DNA of 39,267 bases from Bacillota bacterium (GTDB lineage: Bacteria; Bacillota_I; Bacilli_A; RFN20; CAG-826), in assembly GCA_023457325.1 (NCBI GenBank), contig JAEWLX010000045.1, positions 1 to 39,267 on the forward strand, written 5' to 3'. The position numbers and the translations under genes were made by a program. Every line of letters starts with the position of its first letter. Position 1 is the first letter of the stretch. Positions 15,862 to 23,730 of the stretch are shown here, in pieces. The notes beneath the pieces are model-generated. The model saw only the letters and a program-made list of their open reading frames with translations. It had not been told where the DNA came from and did no database searches.

Positions 15862-17165
15862 TCGATATCACGTCCTTTAATCCATTTGCCTTGTCCGCCC
15901 TGATAAACACGATTTCGAATAACAAAATGGCCACGAACCATGGTTGAGATAACTTGTCCATGTGAAGGCTGGCCGATATAAAGTGAATAATCGGCATGGC
16001 CGTGTTGATCAAGGATTAGACTTCGTGCTTCAGGTTTAAAAATAACTAGGTCGGCGTTATTACCAACTTTAATCTCGCCTTTTCCATCTAAACCTTGAAT
16101 CCGAGCAATATTACTTGTCATCTTATTAATTACAGAATCACCGAGATGATGACGCATAATTGTAAATGAGTGTTCAATCCCGCCAATACCTAACGGCATT
16201 TCGAAAAGCATTTTGCCTTTTTTGTCGGCGATATTAAAAGCACAATGGTCGGTGCCAATCGTATCGATGTGCTTTTGGTTCGTAAATAGTAATTTACGGG
16301 AAACAAAGCTTCTCAAAGGTGGGGCAAAAGAATATAAATAACCGTCTTCGCGTTCCAAAGCATCGTGGGTAAAAGTGAAATATTGAGGACAACTCTCGAT
16401 GAAGAAACGCTTATTGAGAATATCTCCATAATTTTCAATAAGGGCTTCAAGAGTGTGGCCGTCACTAAGATGAACCATGTAAAGCTTCCCGCCATGCTGG
16501 CGAACAAGTTCGGCGAGTTTTAGCGCTTCGCTTTTTTCGGCTTCTGATGAACGGCTGATTGGTAAATCTTGATAAGTAAAGTCCTTCTTCACAACTATCA
16601 GGTCATCGTTTTCAACATGGGCTAATAAAAGAAATTTATATTTCTTTGATAATTCAAGGAGCTTAATAATATCTTTTTCATAAGTCCGGCGGCCAGAGTC
16701 AGAATAAGTCGTGAACAACTTTAATGTATGTATATCTAAACTTTTCATTTTTTTGACGAATTCTTCTAAATCGCCCGTCGGATTTTTAATACAGGCATGA
16801 AGACGAAAATCAATGACGGACTTACTCGCTAACGCAATGCGTTTATCATAGGCAAGTTGCAGTTCATCGGCGTTACTAGCAGGATCAAGAAAATCGACAA
16901 TCGAAGTGACTCCGCCATAGGCGGCAGCCACCGTCCCGTGATAGAAATCATCCACGGATTTATATTTACCTAAATCGAGTTCAAAGTGTACGTGAGGATC
17001 AATGATACCCGGTAGAACTTCAAGTCCTTCGGCATCGACAACTTGTGAGGCATCCAAAAAGTCATCGCTTATTAAGGCAATTTTTCCTTTTTTGATATAG
17101 AGATTGTGTGTTTCCCAGTGACCATTGATGTAGAGTAGGCCGTTCATAATTGCATAATCGTACAT
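15858..17165 (-). CDS. hyuA: Dihydropyrimidinase / hydantoinase (HyuA)
   Basis: A 435-residue cyclic amidohydrolase. Metal-site residues include H58 and H60 in DPHVHFEL, the carboxylated lysine K149 in LKLFTTY, a histidine in LLLAHVEND, one in MVHLSDGH and the aspartate of GTDHCAF. These are the dihydropyrimidinase/phenylhydantoinase signatures. It opens six- or five-membered cyclic ureides; in the purine operon it likely hydrolyses a reduced or imidazolone-type ring. The ribosome site GAGGAG lies inside the end of the NTPase gene four bases upstream of the ATG. Confidence 0.9.
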   Translation of the reverse strand: MYDYAIMNGLLYINGHWETHNLYIKKGKIALISDDFLDASQVVDAEGLEVLPGIIDPHVHFELDLGKYKSVDDFYHGTVAAAYGGVTSIVDFLDPASNADELQLAYDKRIALASKSVIDFRLHACIKNPTGDLEEFVKKMKSLDIHTLKLFTTYSDSGRRTYEKDIIKLLELSKKYKFLLLAHVENDDLIVVKKDFTYQDLPISRSSEAEKSEALKLAELVRQHGGKLYMVHLSDGHTLEALIENYGDILNKRFFIESCPQYFTFTHDALEREDGYLYSFAPPLRSFVSRKLLFTNQKHIDTIGTDHCAFNIADKKGKMLFEMPLGIGGIEHSFTIMRHHLGDSVINKMTSNIARIQGLDGKGEIKVGNNADLVIFKPEARSLILDQHGHADYSLYIGQPSHGQVISTMVRGHFVIRNRVYQGGQGKWIKGRDIE

Positions 17166-17169
17166 GATT

Positions 17170-17655
17170 CTACTCCTCTCCTGGAACTTTTATAAGTTCA
17201 TAATCGCTAATAGCGAAGTGTGTGGTAACGGGTTTAACAAGATCTTCGCGGACAGCAATGACAAGGTCGAGTCCGCTTACTAAGACTTTTTTGAGGATGT
17301 TATGGTAGCCTCCTCCCATAATTTCAAGAACGCCAACTTCATCAAGATAAATAGGCATTACTTTCTTTTCGATGAATTCATCAACAACGCTTTCAAGCAA
17401 GGACAATAAGTTTAAATTCAAGTAGAAGGGTCCGAACTTACTGCTATGAGTGAAATCTTGATGGTAATGGTTTTGATAAATCATCCAAGGAATGGTGTTG
17501 CTATTGCTGAGGCGAAGCATAATGTAACCGTAAACTTCCTTGCCCTTCATCTTTTTAATGGCGGCAAAGCCGTCACCAATTAGATTCTTTCGATACTCAT
17601 TAATGAGAGTCGTGGTTTTACCGGCATTAATTTTTCCAGCAATGATTTTAACCAT
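17170..17655 (-). CDS. THEP1-like P-loop NTPase
   Basis: A 161-residue P-loop protein. The Walker A motif GKINAGKTT is at residues 7-15 and the Walker B-like LDEVGVLE at 104-111, the pattern of the nucleoside-triphosphatase THEP1 family (DExG following a hydrophobic strand). It is not YqeC. The frame is open 30 codons further upstream but ATG 17655 with AAGG upstream starts right at the conserved core. It sits 52 bases after the 7-TM protein gene and directly before hyuA, inside the operon. Family members hydrolyse NTPs in vitro; biological role is unclear. It might support molybdenum-cofactor handling or energise the adjacent membrane protein; both are guesses. Confidence 0.7.
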   Translation of the reverse strand: MVKIIAGKINAGKTTTLINEYRKNLIGDGFAAIKKMKGKEVYGYIMLRLSNSNTIPWMIYQNHYHQDFTHSSKFGPFYLNLNLLSLLESVVDEFIEKKVMPIYLDEVGVLEIMGGGYHNILKKVLVSGLDLVIAVREDLVKPVTTHFAISDYELIKVPGEE

Positions 17656-17707
17656 TAAGAGCCTTTCTAATTGTGATGCTTGCCACCATGAAACAAAGTA
17701 TGTTCCC

Positions 17708-18397
17708 TTATAACAAATTCGGAATGACAACCGCAAGAACAGCAAAAACTAATGTTAGTGGTGATAAAACATACATGAGCCAGTTCGGCGATTTAATCGT
17801 TACTTTCTTCATCGTAAGTAAAGCTTGAGCTAAACGATAAACGCCATAAATGATGGCGAAGACCAATAATTCGTAGGCACCATTGACAAAGATAAAGCGC
17901 GTACTTGCCTCAAAATTAGAAAGCTGAGCAGCAAGATTACCGCTAATGGCTGATTGAATGCCTTGGTTAGCTAAGAACAAAACGCGCCACGATACGATAG
18001 CTAAAACAATCGCCCCGAGATGAATAAATGTTTGTTTGGCTGGTGAAGTTTTCTTTTCAAAGATATAGCTCACAGCAAAGACGGTGATTGATTCCAAAAT
18101 AATCGAAATCATTGGCGTATAAACTCTCATTAATCCTTCCCAATGAATTGGGAAAGCAAAGTTAATGGCTTTAATTGCGGCGGCGAGTAAACCGACATAA
18201 AGGATTGTGCTTCTGCGCCCTGTGTTTTGATAAGCCCAATACATTAATGCTGAGCCAATCGGAAACATGACAAGACCTGACCACATATTTGGTAACCAAT
18301 GAAGAAGATAGCCCACCGTAGCTTCAAGCAAGCCCCAAACGGCACCGAAAAAGATAACGGCAAATAGTGTGTTCAACTTAGATTTTTTGTTATTCAT
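17708..18397 (-). CDS. Seven-helix membrane protein of the purine operon, function unknown
   Basis: A 229-residue integral membrane protein with hydrophobic helices at about residues 10-33, 40-56, 63-81, 93-112, 124-142, 171-190 and 207-228. The first helix contains GAVWGLLEATVGYLLHWLP, with a buried glutamate and many glycines, and the second MFPIGSALMYWAY. There is no ABC, MFS or NCS2 purine-permease motif. Size and helix number resemble S-components of ECF transporters, but I see no diagnostic motif. It lies between a Mo-hydroxylase gene and the NTPase gene, with AAGGAG directly before ATG 18397. It is the only membrane protein of the operon, so a role in uptake or export of a purine or pathway intermediate is tempting but unproven. 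Confidence 0.6.
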   Translation of the reverse strand: MNNKKSKLNTLFAVIFFGAVWGLLEATVGYLLHWLPNMWSGLVMFPIGSALMYWAYQNTGRRSTILYVGLLAAAIKAINFAFPIHWEGLMRVYTPMISIILESITVFAVSYIFEKKTSPAKQTFIHLGAIVLAIVSWRVLFLANQGIQSAISGNLAAQLSNFEASTRFIFVNGAYELLVFAIIYGVYRLAQALLTMKKVTIKSPNWLMYVLSPLTLVFAVLAVVIPNLL

Positions 18398-18409
18398 AAC
18401 AATACTCCT

Positions 18410-20719
18410 TTATTTTCCTTTGTTGAGCCCCTGAAATATTTTTTCAGGAGTAACCGGCAATTTATTGATTCGCACGCCGGTTGCGTTTGCGACTGCGTTA
18501 GCAATTGCAGCTGGAGGCGTGTCAATACCGATTTCACCAACCGACTTCGCGCCATACGGTCCGCTTTCCTCAAAACTTTCCGCGAACTCAGTCGTTAGTT
18601 TCTTAACGTCGAGCATCGATGGAATTTTATAGTAGAGGAAGCTGTTGCTATTTAGCTTTCCGCGGTTGCTGTATTTTACGTCTTCAAAACAAGCCATGCC
18701 TAAACCTTGTACAATTCCACCTTCAACTTGTCCTTTGGCGAGCATTGGATTAATCGTTACACCGCAGTCGACGACACTGACATAATGAAGAATGTCATAT
18801 TCGCCAGTCTCGGTGTCGAGTTCAATTTCGACATATCCCGCCATAAATGGCGGAGGTGATTTATGACCAACATAGCTTTCAGTCGCTGTCAGTTGATGTT
18901 GATTTTCATTGTAATAAAGGCGGTTAGCCAAATCAGAAAGGGTTAAGACCTTGTCTTTGCTAGTAAATTTTTCACCGTCAAAAACAACTTCTTCTTCTTT
19001 TGAATTTAAATAGTTAGCCGCTTCTTTAATTAGCATGCTTTTCATCTTCAAGGCCGCCTTTAATGCGGCATTGCCAGAAACATAGGTTGTGCTTGAAGCA
19101 TAGGCACCGACATCAAATGGAGTTAAATCGGTATCAGATGAATAAATAATTACTTTATCAACAGAGGTCATTAAAGCCTCGGCAACGATTTGCGTGATGA
19201 CGGTATCACTTCCCTGGCCGATATCAGTTGCGCCAACAGTAAGGTTATAGAATCCGTCGTCGTTGAGTTTAATCGTAGCAGCAGCCATATCGATATAAGG
19301 AATGCCACTTCCTTGCATCGCAATCGCCATGCCAACAGCGCGAACTTTATTTGGACCAACTTTAACAAATGGATATTTATCCTTCCAGCCAATTAATTCC
19401 GCACCACGATCGAGGCAATAACGAAGTTTACACGTATCCATATCCATGGCTGTGCCTTCTGTGCCCTCGCCCATGATAGCAAAGATTGGACTTGTCTCGC
19501 CTTCTTCCATCATATTTTTACGACGGAGTTCAAGCGGATCAATATTTAATCTTTTGGCGAGAACGTCAATGGCTGATTCGAGAGCAAAGTTGCCTTGAAT
19601 CGCTCCATATCCGCGATAGGCACCGGCTGAAACGTGGTTAGTGTAAACGACACGCCCACCAAAGCGAACGGCATCAACTTTATTATAAAGTGGCAAGACC
19701 TTTGAACCAGTAATCATGAAGACGGTTAAAGCGTGTTCTCCATAAGCTCCGGTATCAGACAAACTATAACAATCAATGGCCTTTAAAGTACCGTCTTTCA
19801 TCGCGCCTAAACGCATTCTAATTCGCATAGGATGACGGGTGTAGGAAGATTCAAAAACTTCCTGACGTGAGTAAATCATCTTTGATGGCTTTTTCGTTTT
19901 TAAAGTAACAAGCGAGACAAAGAATTCACCATGAATAGCCTGTTTGCCACCAAAACCACCGCCCACTCTTGGCTTGATAACGCGAATCTTGCTAATCGGC
20001 ATATCAAGTGTTTGTGAAATAATCCTTCTAACATGATATGGCGTTTGCGTGGCCGTATAAATGACGAGCCGATTATGATAATCGAGTCTTGCATTAGCGG
20101 TGTGAGGCTCTAGCATCGCATGAGCTTGGGCCTGCGTGTAATAAGTTTCGTCAATTACGACATCACATTTAGATAAGGCATCTTCGACATCGCCGACGTG
20201 CATGTCATAGGCGGCAGCGACGTTTTTCTTGGGTTCAAAACCGATTGGAAACATCTCGTGAATGCCGTCCTCAGGATGAATGATATTTTTGTTTTCATAG
20301 GCAGTCTCGTAATCCAAGACAGGTTCAAGAACTTCGTATTCGACTTCAATAAGTTTTAAGGCTTGATCGGCGATAGATTCATTAATGGCTGCCACGCAAG
20401 CGACTTCGTCACCAACGTAACGAACATACTCATCTAAAATAAACTTATCGTGGGGAGATGGTTCGGGATAACCCTGCCCAGCTCTCGTAAAAGATTTGCG
20501 AGGTACATCGTGATGGGTTAAAACGACTTCCACACCAGTTAAGTCTTTAGCCTTTGATACATCAATTTTCTTAATCTTAGCAAAAGCATGTGGACTTCTT
20601 AAAACCTTGACAATTAAAGAATTGGCCTCAGCAAGATCATCCGTAAAGGCCGGACGACCCATCATGATTCCTTTACCGTCAACTGAAGGCGTTTTTTGAT
20701 TTACAACTTTTGTTTTCAT
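18410..20719 (-). CDS. Molybdenum hydroxylase large subunit (XdhD-like)
   Basis: A 769-residue molybdopterin-binding catalytic subunit of a second purine hydroxylase. Landmarks: the substrate channel/Mo loop GGGFGGKQA near residue 253, GAYRGYGAIQGNFALE near 368, GATDIGQGSDT near 494 and the catalytic-Glu motif PYGAKSVGE near 735. Longer than the other large subunit in the operon and clearly different in sequence. Gene overlap with its Fe-S subunit by four bases (ATGA). Together with the 150-residue Fe-S subunit it corresponds in size to E. coli XdhD, where both parts seem to be fused, so this may be a split XdhD. Precise substrate is unknown; xanthine, urate or hypoxanthine are candidates. 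Confidence 0.88.
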   Translation of the reverse strand: MKTKVVNQKTPSVDGKGIMMGRPAFTDDLAEANSLIVKVLRSPHAFAKIKKIDVSKAKDLTGVEVVLTHHDVPRKSFTRAGQGYPEPSPHDKFILDEYVRYVGDEVACVAAINESIADQALKLIEVEYEVLEPVLDYETAYENKNIIHPEDGIHEMFPIGFEPKKNVAAAYDMHVGDVEDALSKCDVVIDETYYTQAQAHAMLEPHTANARLDYHNRLVIYTATQTPYHVRRIISQTLDMPISKIRVIKPRVGGGFGGKQAIHGEFFVSLVTLKTKKPSKMIYSRQEVFESSYTRHPMRIRMRLGAMKDGTLKAIDCYSLSDTGAYGEHALTVFMITGSKVLPLYNKVDAVRFGGRVVYTNHVSAGAYRGYGAIQGNFALESAIDVLAKRLNIDPLELRRKNMMEEGETSPIFAIMGEGTEGTAMDMDTCKLRYCLDRGAELIGWKDKYPFVKVGPNKVRAVGMAIAMQGSGIPYIDMAAATIKLNDDGFYNLTVGATDIGQGSDTVITQIVAEALMTSVDKVIIYSSDTDLTPFDVGAYASSTTYVSGNAALKAALKMKSMLIKEAANYLNSKEEEVVFDGEKFTSKDKVLTLSDLANRLYYNENQHQLTATESYVGHKSPPPFMAGYVEIELDTETGEYDILHYVSVVDCGVTINPMLAKGQVEGGIVQGLGMACFEDVKYSNRGKLNSNSFLYYKIPSMLDVKKLTTEFAESFEESGPYGAKSVGEIGIDTPPAAIANAVANATGVRINKLPVTPEKIFQGLNKGK

Positions 20720-21168
20720 TTATGAGCCTCCAAATATTTTTTAATCGCTTTAAACTGAGATTGATAACCCGAGCAGCGGCATAAATTGCCAGCGACAAAG
20801 TGCTTAATATCCTCATCAGTCGGATTGTTAAGTTCTTTTCTTAGGGCGAGGATGGTAAGAGCAAGACCAGTATTACAAAAACCGCATTGATCAGCGCCTT
20901 CGTCCGCAAAGAAATCACTAATCTCATCAACTTCATCTTGTAATGCTTCCACGGTTGTGACATTTCTTCCTTCCACTCTCGCGGACAAAAATGAACAGGA
21001 CAATATTGGGCGTCCGTCTAATAAGACGGTGCACGCTCCGCAGGCTGCTTCGTCACAAGCTTTTTTGACTGATAAAACGGAATGGCTTCTTAAAGTATCA
21101 GCTAGATATTCTCCGGGAGTGATGTCGTAGCTAACATAACGACCATTTAGATTAAAGTTAACTTTCAT
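20716..21168 (-). CDS. Molybdenum hydroxylase [2Fe-2S] subunit
   Basis: A 150-residue Fe-S subunit. Two [2Fe-2S] clusters are complete: C38, C43, C46, C58 (ACDEAACGACTVLLDG...SC) and C95, C98, C130, C132 (CGFCNTG and CRCSGY). It carries electrons from the catalytic subunit encoded downstream. The gene overlaps both neighbours: start by one base with the FAD subunit stop (TAATG) and stop by four bases with the large subunit start (ATGA). Confidence 0.92.
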   Translation of the reverse strand: MKVNFNLNGRYVSYDITPGEYLADTLRSHSVLSVKKACDEAACGACTVLLDGRPILSCSFLSARVEGRNVTTVEALQDEVDEISDFFADEGADQCGFCNTGLALTILALRKELNNPTDEDIKHFVAGNLCRCSGYQSQFKAIKKYLEAHK

Positions 21169-21962
21169 TATTTGCTAACCTCCTCAAGACCACGTTTGAC
21201 ATAGGCTTTTGCCAAAGCTTTGCGATACTCAGCGCTGGCAGCACCTGTCGAAGCGTAAAGAAGTTCTTCAGAGGCAAGTTCAGCGGCCTTATTTATAAGT
21301 TCATTAGAAAGATTCTTGGCATTATTAACTACTTCCATTGATTTAGATGCTAATGAGGCGACAGAAGGACGACTGCCTATCGCTATGCGATACTTGCCAT
21401 CAATATTAGCGATGGCCACATTAACGACAGCAAAATCAAGAGCGGTTGTTTTGACTTTTTTAAAGAAGGAAGGACCTTGGCTTTTTTTAATGACAATATG
21501 TGTCAAAATATCGCTCAAACGTCCTTTAAAGCTTAAAAAATCGTTAAGCGTCATTTCCTTGTGCGGATAAAAGACGAGTTTTGTCTCAAGTGCCAATAAG
21601 GGAGTAATAATATCAGAAAAGGGAAATCTACCAGCGACCGAACCACCGATTGTCGCACTATTGCGAAAGGCAACACCCATGATTTGGCTTACCGCTTCAA
21701 TCAAGATGCCTCCTTGAATATTTTTAAGTAACGGACTCAGTTCAAAATCTCTAAGGCTGACCATAGCTCCAACTTCGACTGTGTCACCAAGATCTTTGAT
21801 GGTATCAAGTCCAAGAGCGCTTAAATCAACTAAGGTGTTTGCAGAAGAAGTTGACTTCTTAAGCCAAAGACCACCGCCCAACAAAACGTTTTTTGCATCT
21901 TGAAGCAAGATTTGGTGAGCTTCTTCAAGGGTCGCGGGTCGTAAGTAGCGATTTGCTTCCAT
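21168..21962 (-). CDS. Molybdenum hydroxylase FAD-binding subunit (YgfM-like, divergent motifs)
   Basis: A 264-residue protein of the CO dehydrogenase flavoprotein family. The first FAD loop reads LLGGGLWLKK instead of AGGTDL and the second reads GGSVAGRFPFSD instead of GNIANASP, so both canonical motifs are altered. Size and this divergence resemble E. coli YgfM, which lies next to xdhD. FAD binding may be weaker or geometrically different. It is the second gene of the operon, 19 bases after mocA, and forms the first of three overlapping subunit genes. Confidence 0.82.
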   Translation of the reverse strand: MEANRYLRPATLEEAHQILLQDAKNVLLGGGLWLKKSTSSANTLVDLSALGLDTIKDLGDTVEVGAMVSLRDFELSPLLKNIQGGILIEAVSQIMGVAFRNSATIGGSVAGRFPFSDIITPLLALETKLVFYPHKEMTLNDFLSFKGRLSDILTHIVIKKSQGPSFFKKVKTTALDFAVVNVAIANIDGKYRIAIGSRPSVASLASKSMEVVNNAKNLSNELINKAAELASEELLYASTGAASAEYRKALAKAYVKRGLEEVSK

Positions 21963-21981
21963 GTTTGTTTCCTTTCTTTAT

Positions 21982-22527
21982 TTATAATTTTTGATAGTCA
22001 CGAGGGGTATCGATGTCCATCAAAATTTGTGAATCCTCTGTCTTGATTATTTCATAATCGTGTCGATTGCGAAATAGTTTCAGGTTCGAAGTTACTGGCT
22101 CATTAAGCAATTCATCTTTAATAGAATGCTTAATAAAGAGTGGGTGACCAGTTCGATTTTGATAGACTGGGACACGCATTTCTTTGCTCCCCAAAAGCAA
22201 TTTTTGATACGTGTCGCCGCTTACAAAGGGACAATCTCCCGGAAGAATAAAAAAATCGCCCTTCGTTTTACGAACACCGGCTTGAACGGAACTAAACATT
22301 CCTTTCGAATAGTCGGAATTATAAACGATGGTGACCTTTGAATATGATTTTAGGGCCTCTTTAACTTCTTCGTGATAGTGCCCAGTCACAACGATAACTT
22401 CATCAACAAAGGGGAGCATTCCTTCAACGGCATGGGCAATTAAAAACCTTCCCTTGTGAGTTAATAGCATTTTATTCGTCTCGGCTCGGCTGGAGTAGCC
22501 GGCCGCTAGGATAATCCCTTGGGTCAT
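21982..22527 (-). CDS. mocA: Molybdenum cofactor cytidylyltransferase (MocA/YgfJ type)
   Basis: A 181-residue nucleotidyltransferase-fold protein. The NTP-binding loop LAAGYSSRAETNKM is at residues 7-20 and the metal-binding aspartate is in FFILPGDCPFV. In this family the enzyme adds CMP to molybdopterin to make the cytosine dinucleotide form used by hydroxylases; that fits its place as first gene of the Mo-hydroxylase operon. The GDCPFV variant differs from the usual GDMP, so a YgfJ-type variant is possible. ATG 22527 is preceded immediately by TTG; AAGGAG is eight bases from the ATG and five from the TTG, so ATG is preferred. Confidence 0.85.
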   Translation of the reverse strand: MTQGIILAAGYSSRAETNKMLLTHKGRFLIAHAVEGMLPFVDEVIVVTGHYHEEVKEALKSYSKVTIVYNSDYSKGMFSSVQAGVRKTKGDFFILPGDCPFVSGDTYQKLLLGSKEMRVPVYQNRTGHPLFIKHSIKDELLNEPVTSNLKLFRNRHDYEIIKTEDSQILMDIDTPRDYQKL

Positions 22528-22557
22528 CAAGTTTACTCCTTGTTTTAATACCAGTTA

Positions 22558-22585
22558 TGATGATTCAACAATGTTGTATTCATCA
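22558..22585. promoter_or_regulatory. 28-bp imperfect palindrome in the leader of the purine operon
   Basis: TGATGATTCAACA (22558-22570) and TGTTGTATTCATCA (22572-22585) are near-perfect inverted copies around a central A, with one inserted base. The inner core CAACAATGTTG is perfectly symmetric. It lies roughly 30-57 bases downstream of the expected transcription start of the operon and 31 bases upstream of the mocA start. It is a candidate operator for a dedicated regulator, or an RNA stem. Confidence 0.55.
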
Positions 22586-22621
22586 AACTGTGAAATCTAT
22601 CGAGGTGTTTACAACAACTAA

Positions 22622-22650
22622 ATTATAAATGGTGAGCGCTTTCATTGCAA
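22622..22650 (-). promoter_or_regulatory. Sigma-A-type promoter of the purine operon
   Basis: On the minus strand TTGCAA (22645-22650) and a perfect TATAAT (22622-22627) are separated by exactly 17 bases. The start of transcription would be near 22615, giving a leader of about 90 bases before mocA. Confidence 0.75.
22631..22644 (-). promoter_or_regulatory. cre-like CcpA site inside the purine promoter
   Basis: The minus strand reads TGAAAGCGCTCACC, matching 12 of 14 positions of the CcpA consensus TGWAARCGYTWNCW-type. It exactly fills the spacer between the -35 and -10, so CcpA binding would exclude RNA polymerase. This predicts glucose repression of purine use. Confidence 0.6.
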
Positions 22651-22724
22651 ACGCGTATTTGTGTCACACCCGCCTACCACTCGCTCGATTCCAAATGCGA
22701 AACCAAGAAGAGTATCTCATTCCG

Positions 22725-22753
22725 TTGTTGTCGTTTTTAAGAAGGCGTATAAT
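22725..22753 (+). promoter_or_regulatory. Promoter of the carbamate kinase gene
   Basis: A perfect TATAAT at 22748-22753 lies 17 bases downstream of TTGTTG (22725-22730). It is divergent from the purine operon promoter, about 75 bases away. A short inverted repeat TGCAC-7-GTGCA follows at 22766-22782 before the ribosome site. Confidence 0.6.
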
Positions 22754-22794
22754 GTTAATGTTGTGCACATTATTCGTGCAAAAAGGAAATAAAT

Positions 22795-23715
22795 ATGAGT
22801 AGATATGTCGTCTCACTAGGGGGCAACGCCCTCGGAAACAATGCCGAAGAACAAAAAAGACTATTAATCAATGTAGCCACGCCAATTGTGGCTTTGATTA
22901 AAGCTGGACATGAAGTAATTATTGTCCACGGAAATGGGCCACAAGTCGGTATGATTAATCTGGCTTTCGCTGAATCGAAATCGACTCCGGATATGCCTTT
23001 TCCAGAATGTGGAGCAATGAGCCAAGGCTACATTGGTTTTCACTTGCAAAACGCGATATTTAACGAACTTGCAAAGCAAAACGTCGATAAGCACGTGGCA
23101 ACAATTGTCACTCAAGTCGTTGTCGACGCAAATGATCCTCTCTTTTTAAACCCTACGAAACCAGTCGGTGCTTTTTATAGTCAAGAAGAAGCAGAAATCA
23201 TCGCTTTGGAAAAAGGCTATACGATGAAAGAAGATAGTGGGCGTGGCTATCGCCGCGTTGTCGCTTCTCCCTTACCAATTGATGTCGTAGAAAAGGACAT
23301 GATACTCAGTTTACTTAAAGACAAACATGTTGTTATTTGTGCCGGCGGCGGAGGTATTCCCGTCATTAGAAAAGGACAGCATTTGGAAGGAATCGCCGCT
23401 GTCATCGATAAAGACTATGCCAGTGCGAAAGTTGCCGCTCTTGTCGATGCCGATTATTTAGTCATTTTAACTGCTGTTGATAATGCCTATATTAACTATA
23501 AAAAACCAGGCGAAAAAAGACTTGAAAAAGTCACAATGAGTGAAATTGAAAAATACGCTGAAGAGGGTTTCTTTGCCAAAGGAAGTATGTATCCAAAAGT
23601 TCAAGCGTGTTTAATGTTATTAAAAGCTAAAAAAGGTAAAACAGCTATTATCACGTCTCTTGAAAAAGCACAGGAAGCCTTTGTTGAAAAGGTCGGTACA
23701 ATCATTAAATCTTAG
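22795..23715 (+). CDS. yqeA: Carbamate kinase (YqeA/ArcC family)
   Basis: A 306-residue carbamate kinase. The nucleotide/carbamate-site motifs are present: SLGGNALG at residues 7-14, VHGNGPQVG near 43-51, and CAGGGGIPV near 182-190. It converts carbamoyl phosphate and ADP to ATP, CO2 and ammonia. No arginine deiminase genes are nearby; instead it diverges from the purine operon, whose last gene is a carbamoyltransferase, so the carbamoyl phosphate presumably comes from purine breakdown. ATG 22795 has AAGGA seven bases upstream. Convergent with serA, sharing a terminator. Confidence 0.93.
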   Translation: MSRYVVSLGGNALGNNAEEQKRLLINVATPIVALIKAGHEVIIVHGNGPQVGMINLAFAESKSTPDMPFPECGAMSQGYIGFHLQNAIFNELAKQNVDKHVATIVTQVVVDANDPLFLNPTKPVGAFYSQEEAEIIALEKGYTMKEDSGRGYRRVVASPLPIDVVEKDMILSLLKDKHVVICAGGGGIPVIRKGQHLEGIAAVIDKDYASAKVAALVDADYLVILTAVDNAYINYKKPGEKRLEKVTMSEIEKYAEEGFFAKGSMYPKVQACLMLLKAKKGKTAIITSLEKAQEAFVEKVGTIIKS

Positions 23716-23730
23716 TCTTTTTACATAATA

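Noticed and set aside
17656..17745. 30-codon extension of the NTPase gene
   Set aside because: It overlaps the end of the membrane protein gene and has no family-like sequence; ATG 17655 starts at the conserved core.
11366..20719. Possible selenocysteine (in-frame TGA) in the Mo-hydroxylases
   Set aside because: Both large subunits read through without any in-frame TGA; selenium in such enzymes is bound as a labile ligand and not encoded.
22651..22724. Riboswitch (purine or guanidine type) in the divergent region
   Set aside because: I could not find the conserved purine-riboswitch core or a terminator/antiterminator pair; only short palindromes are seen.
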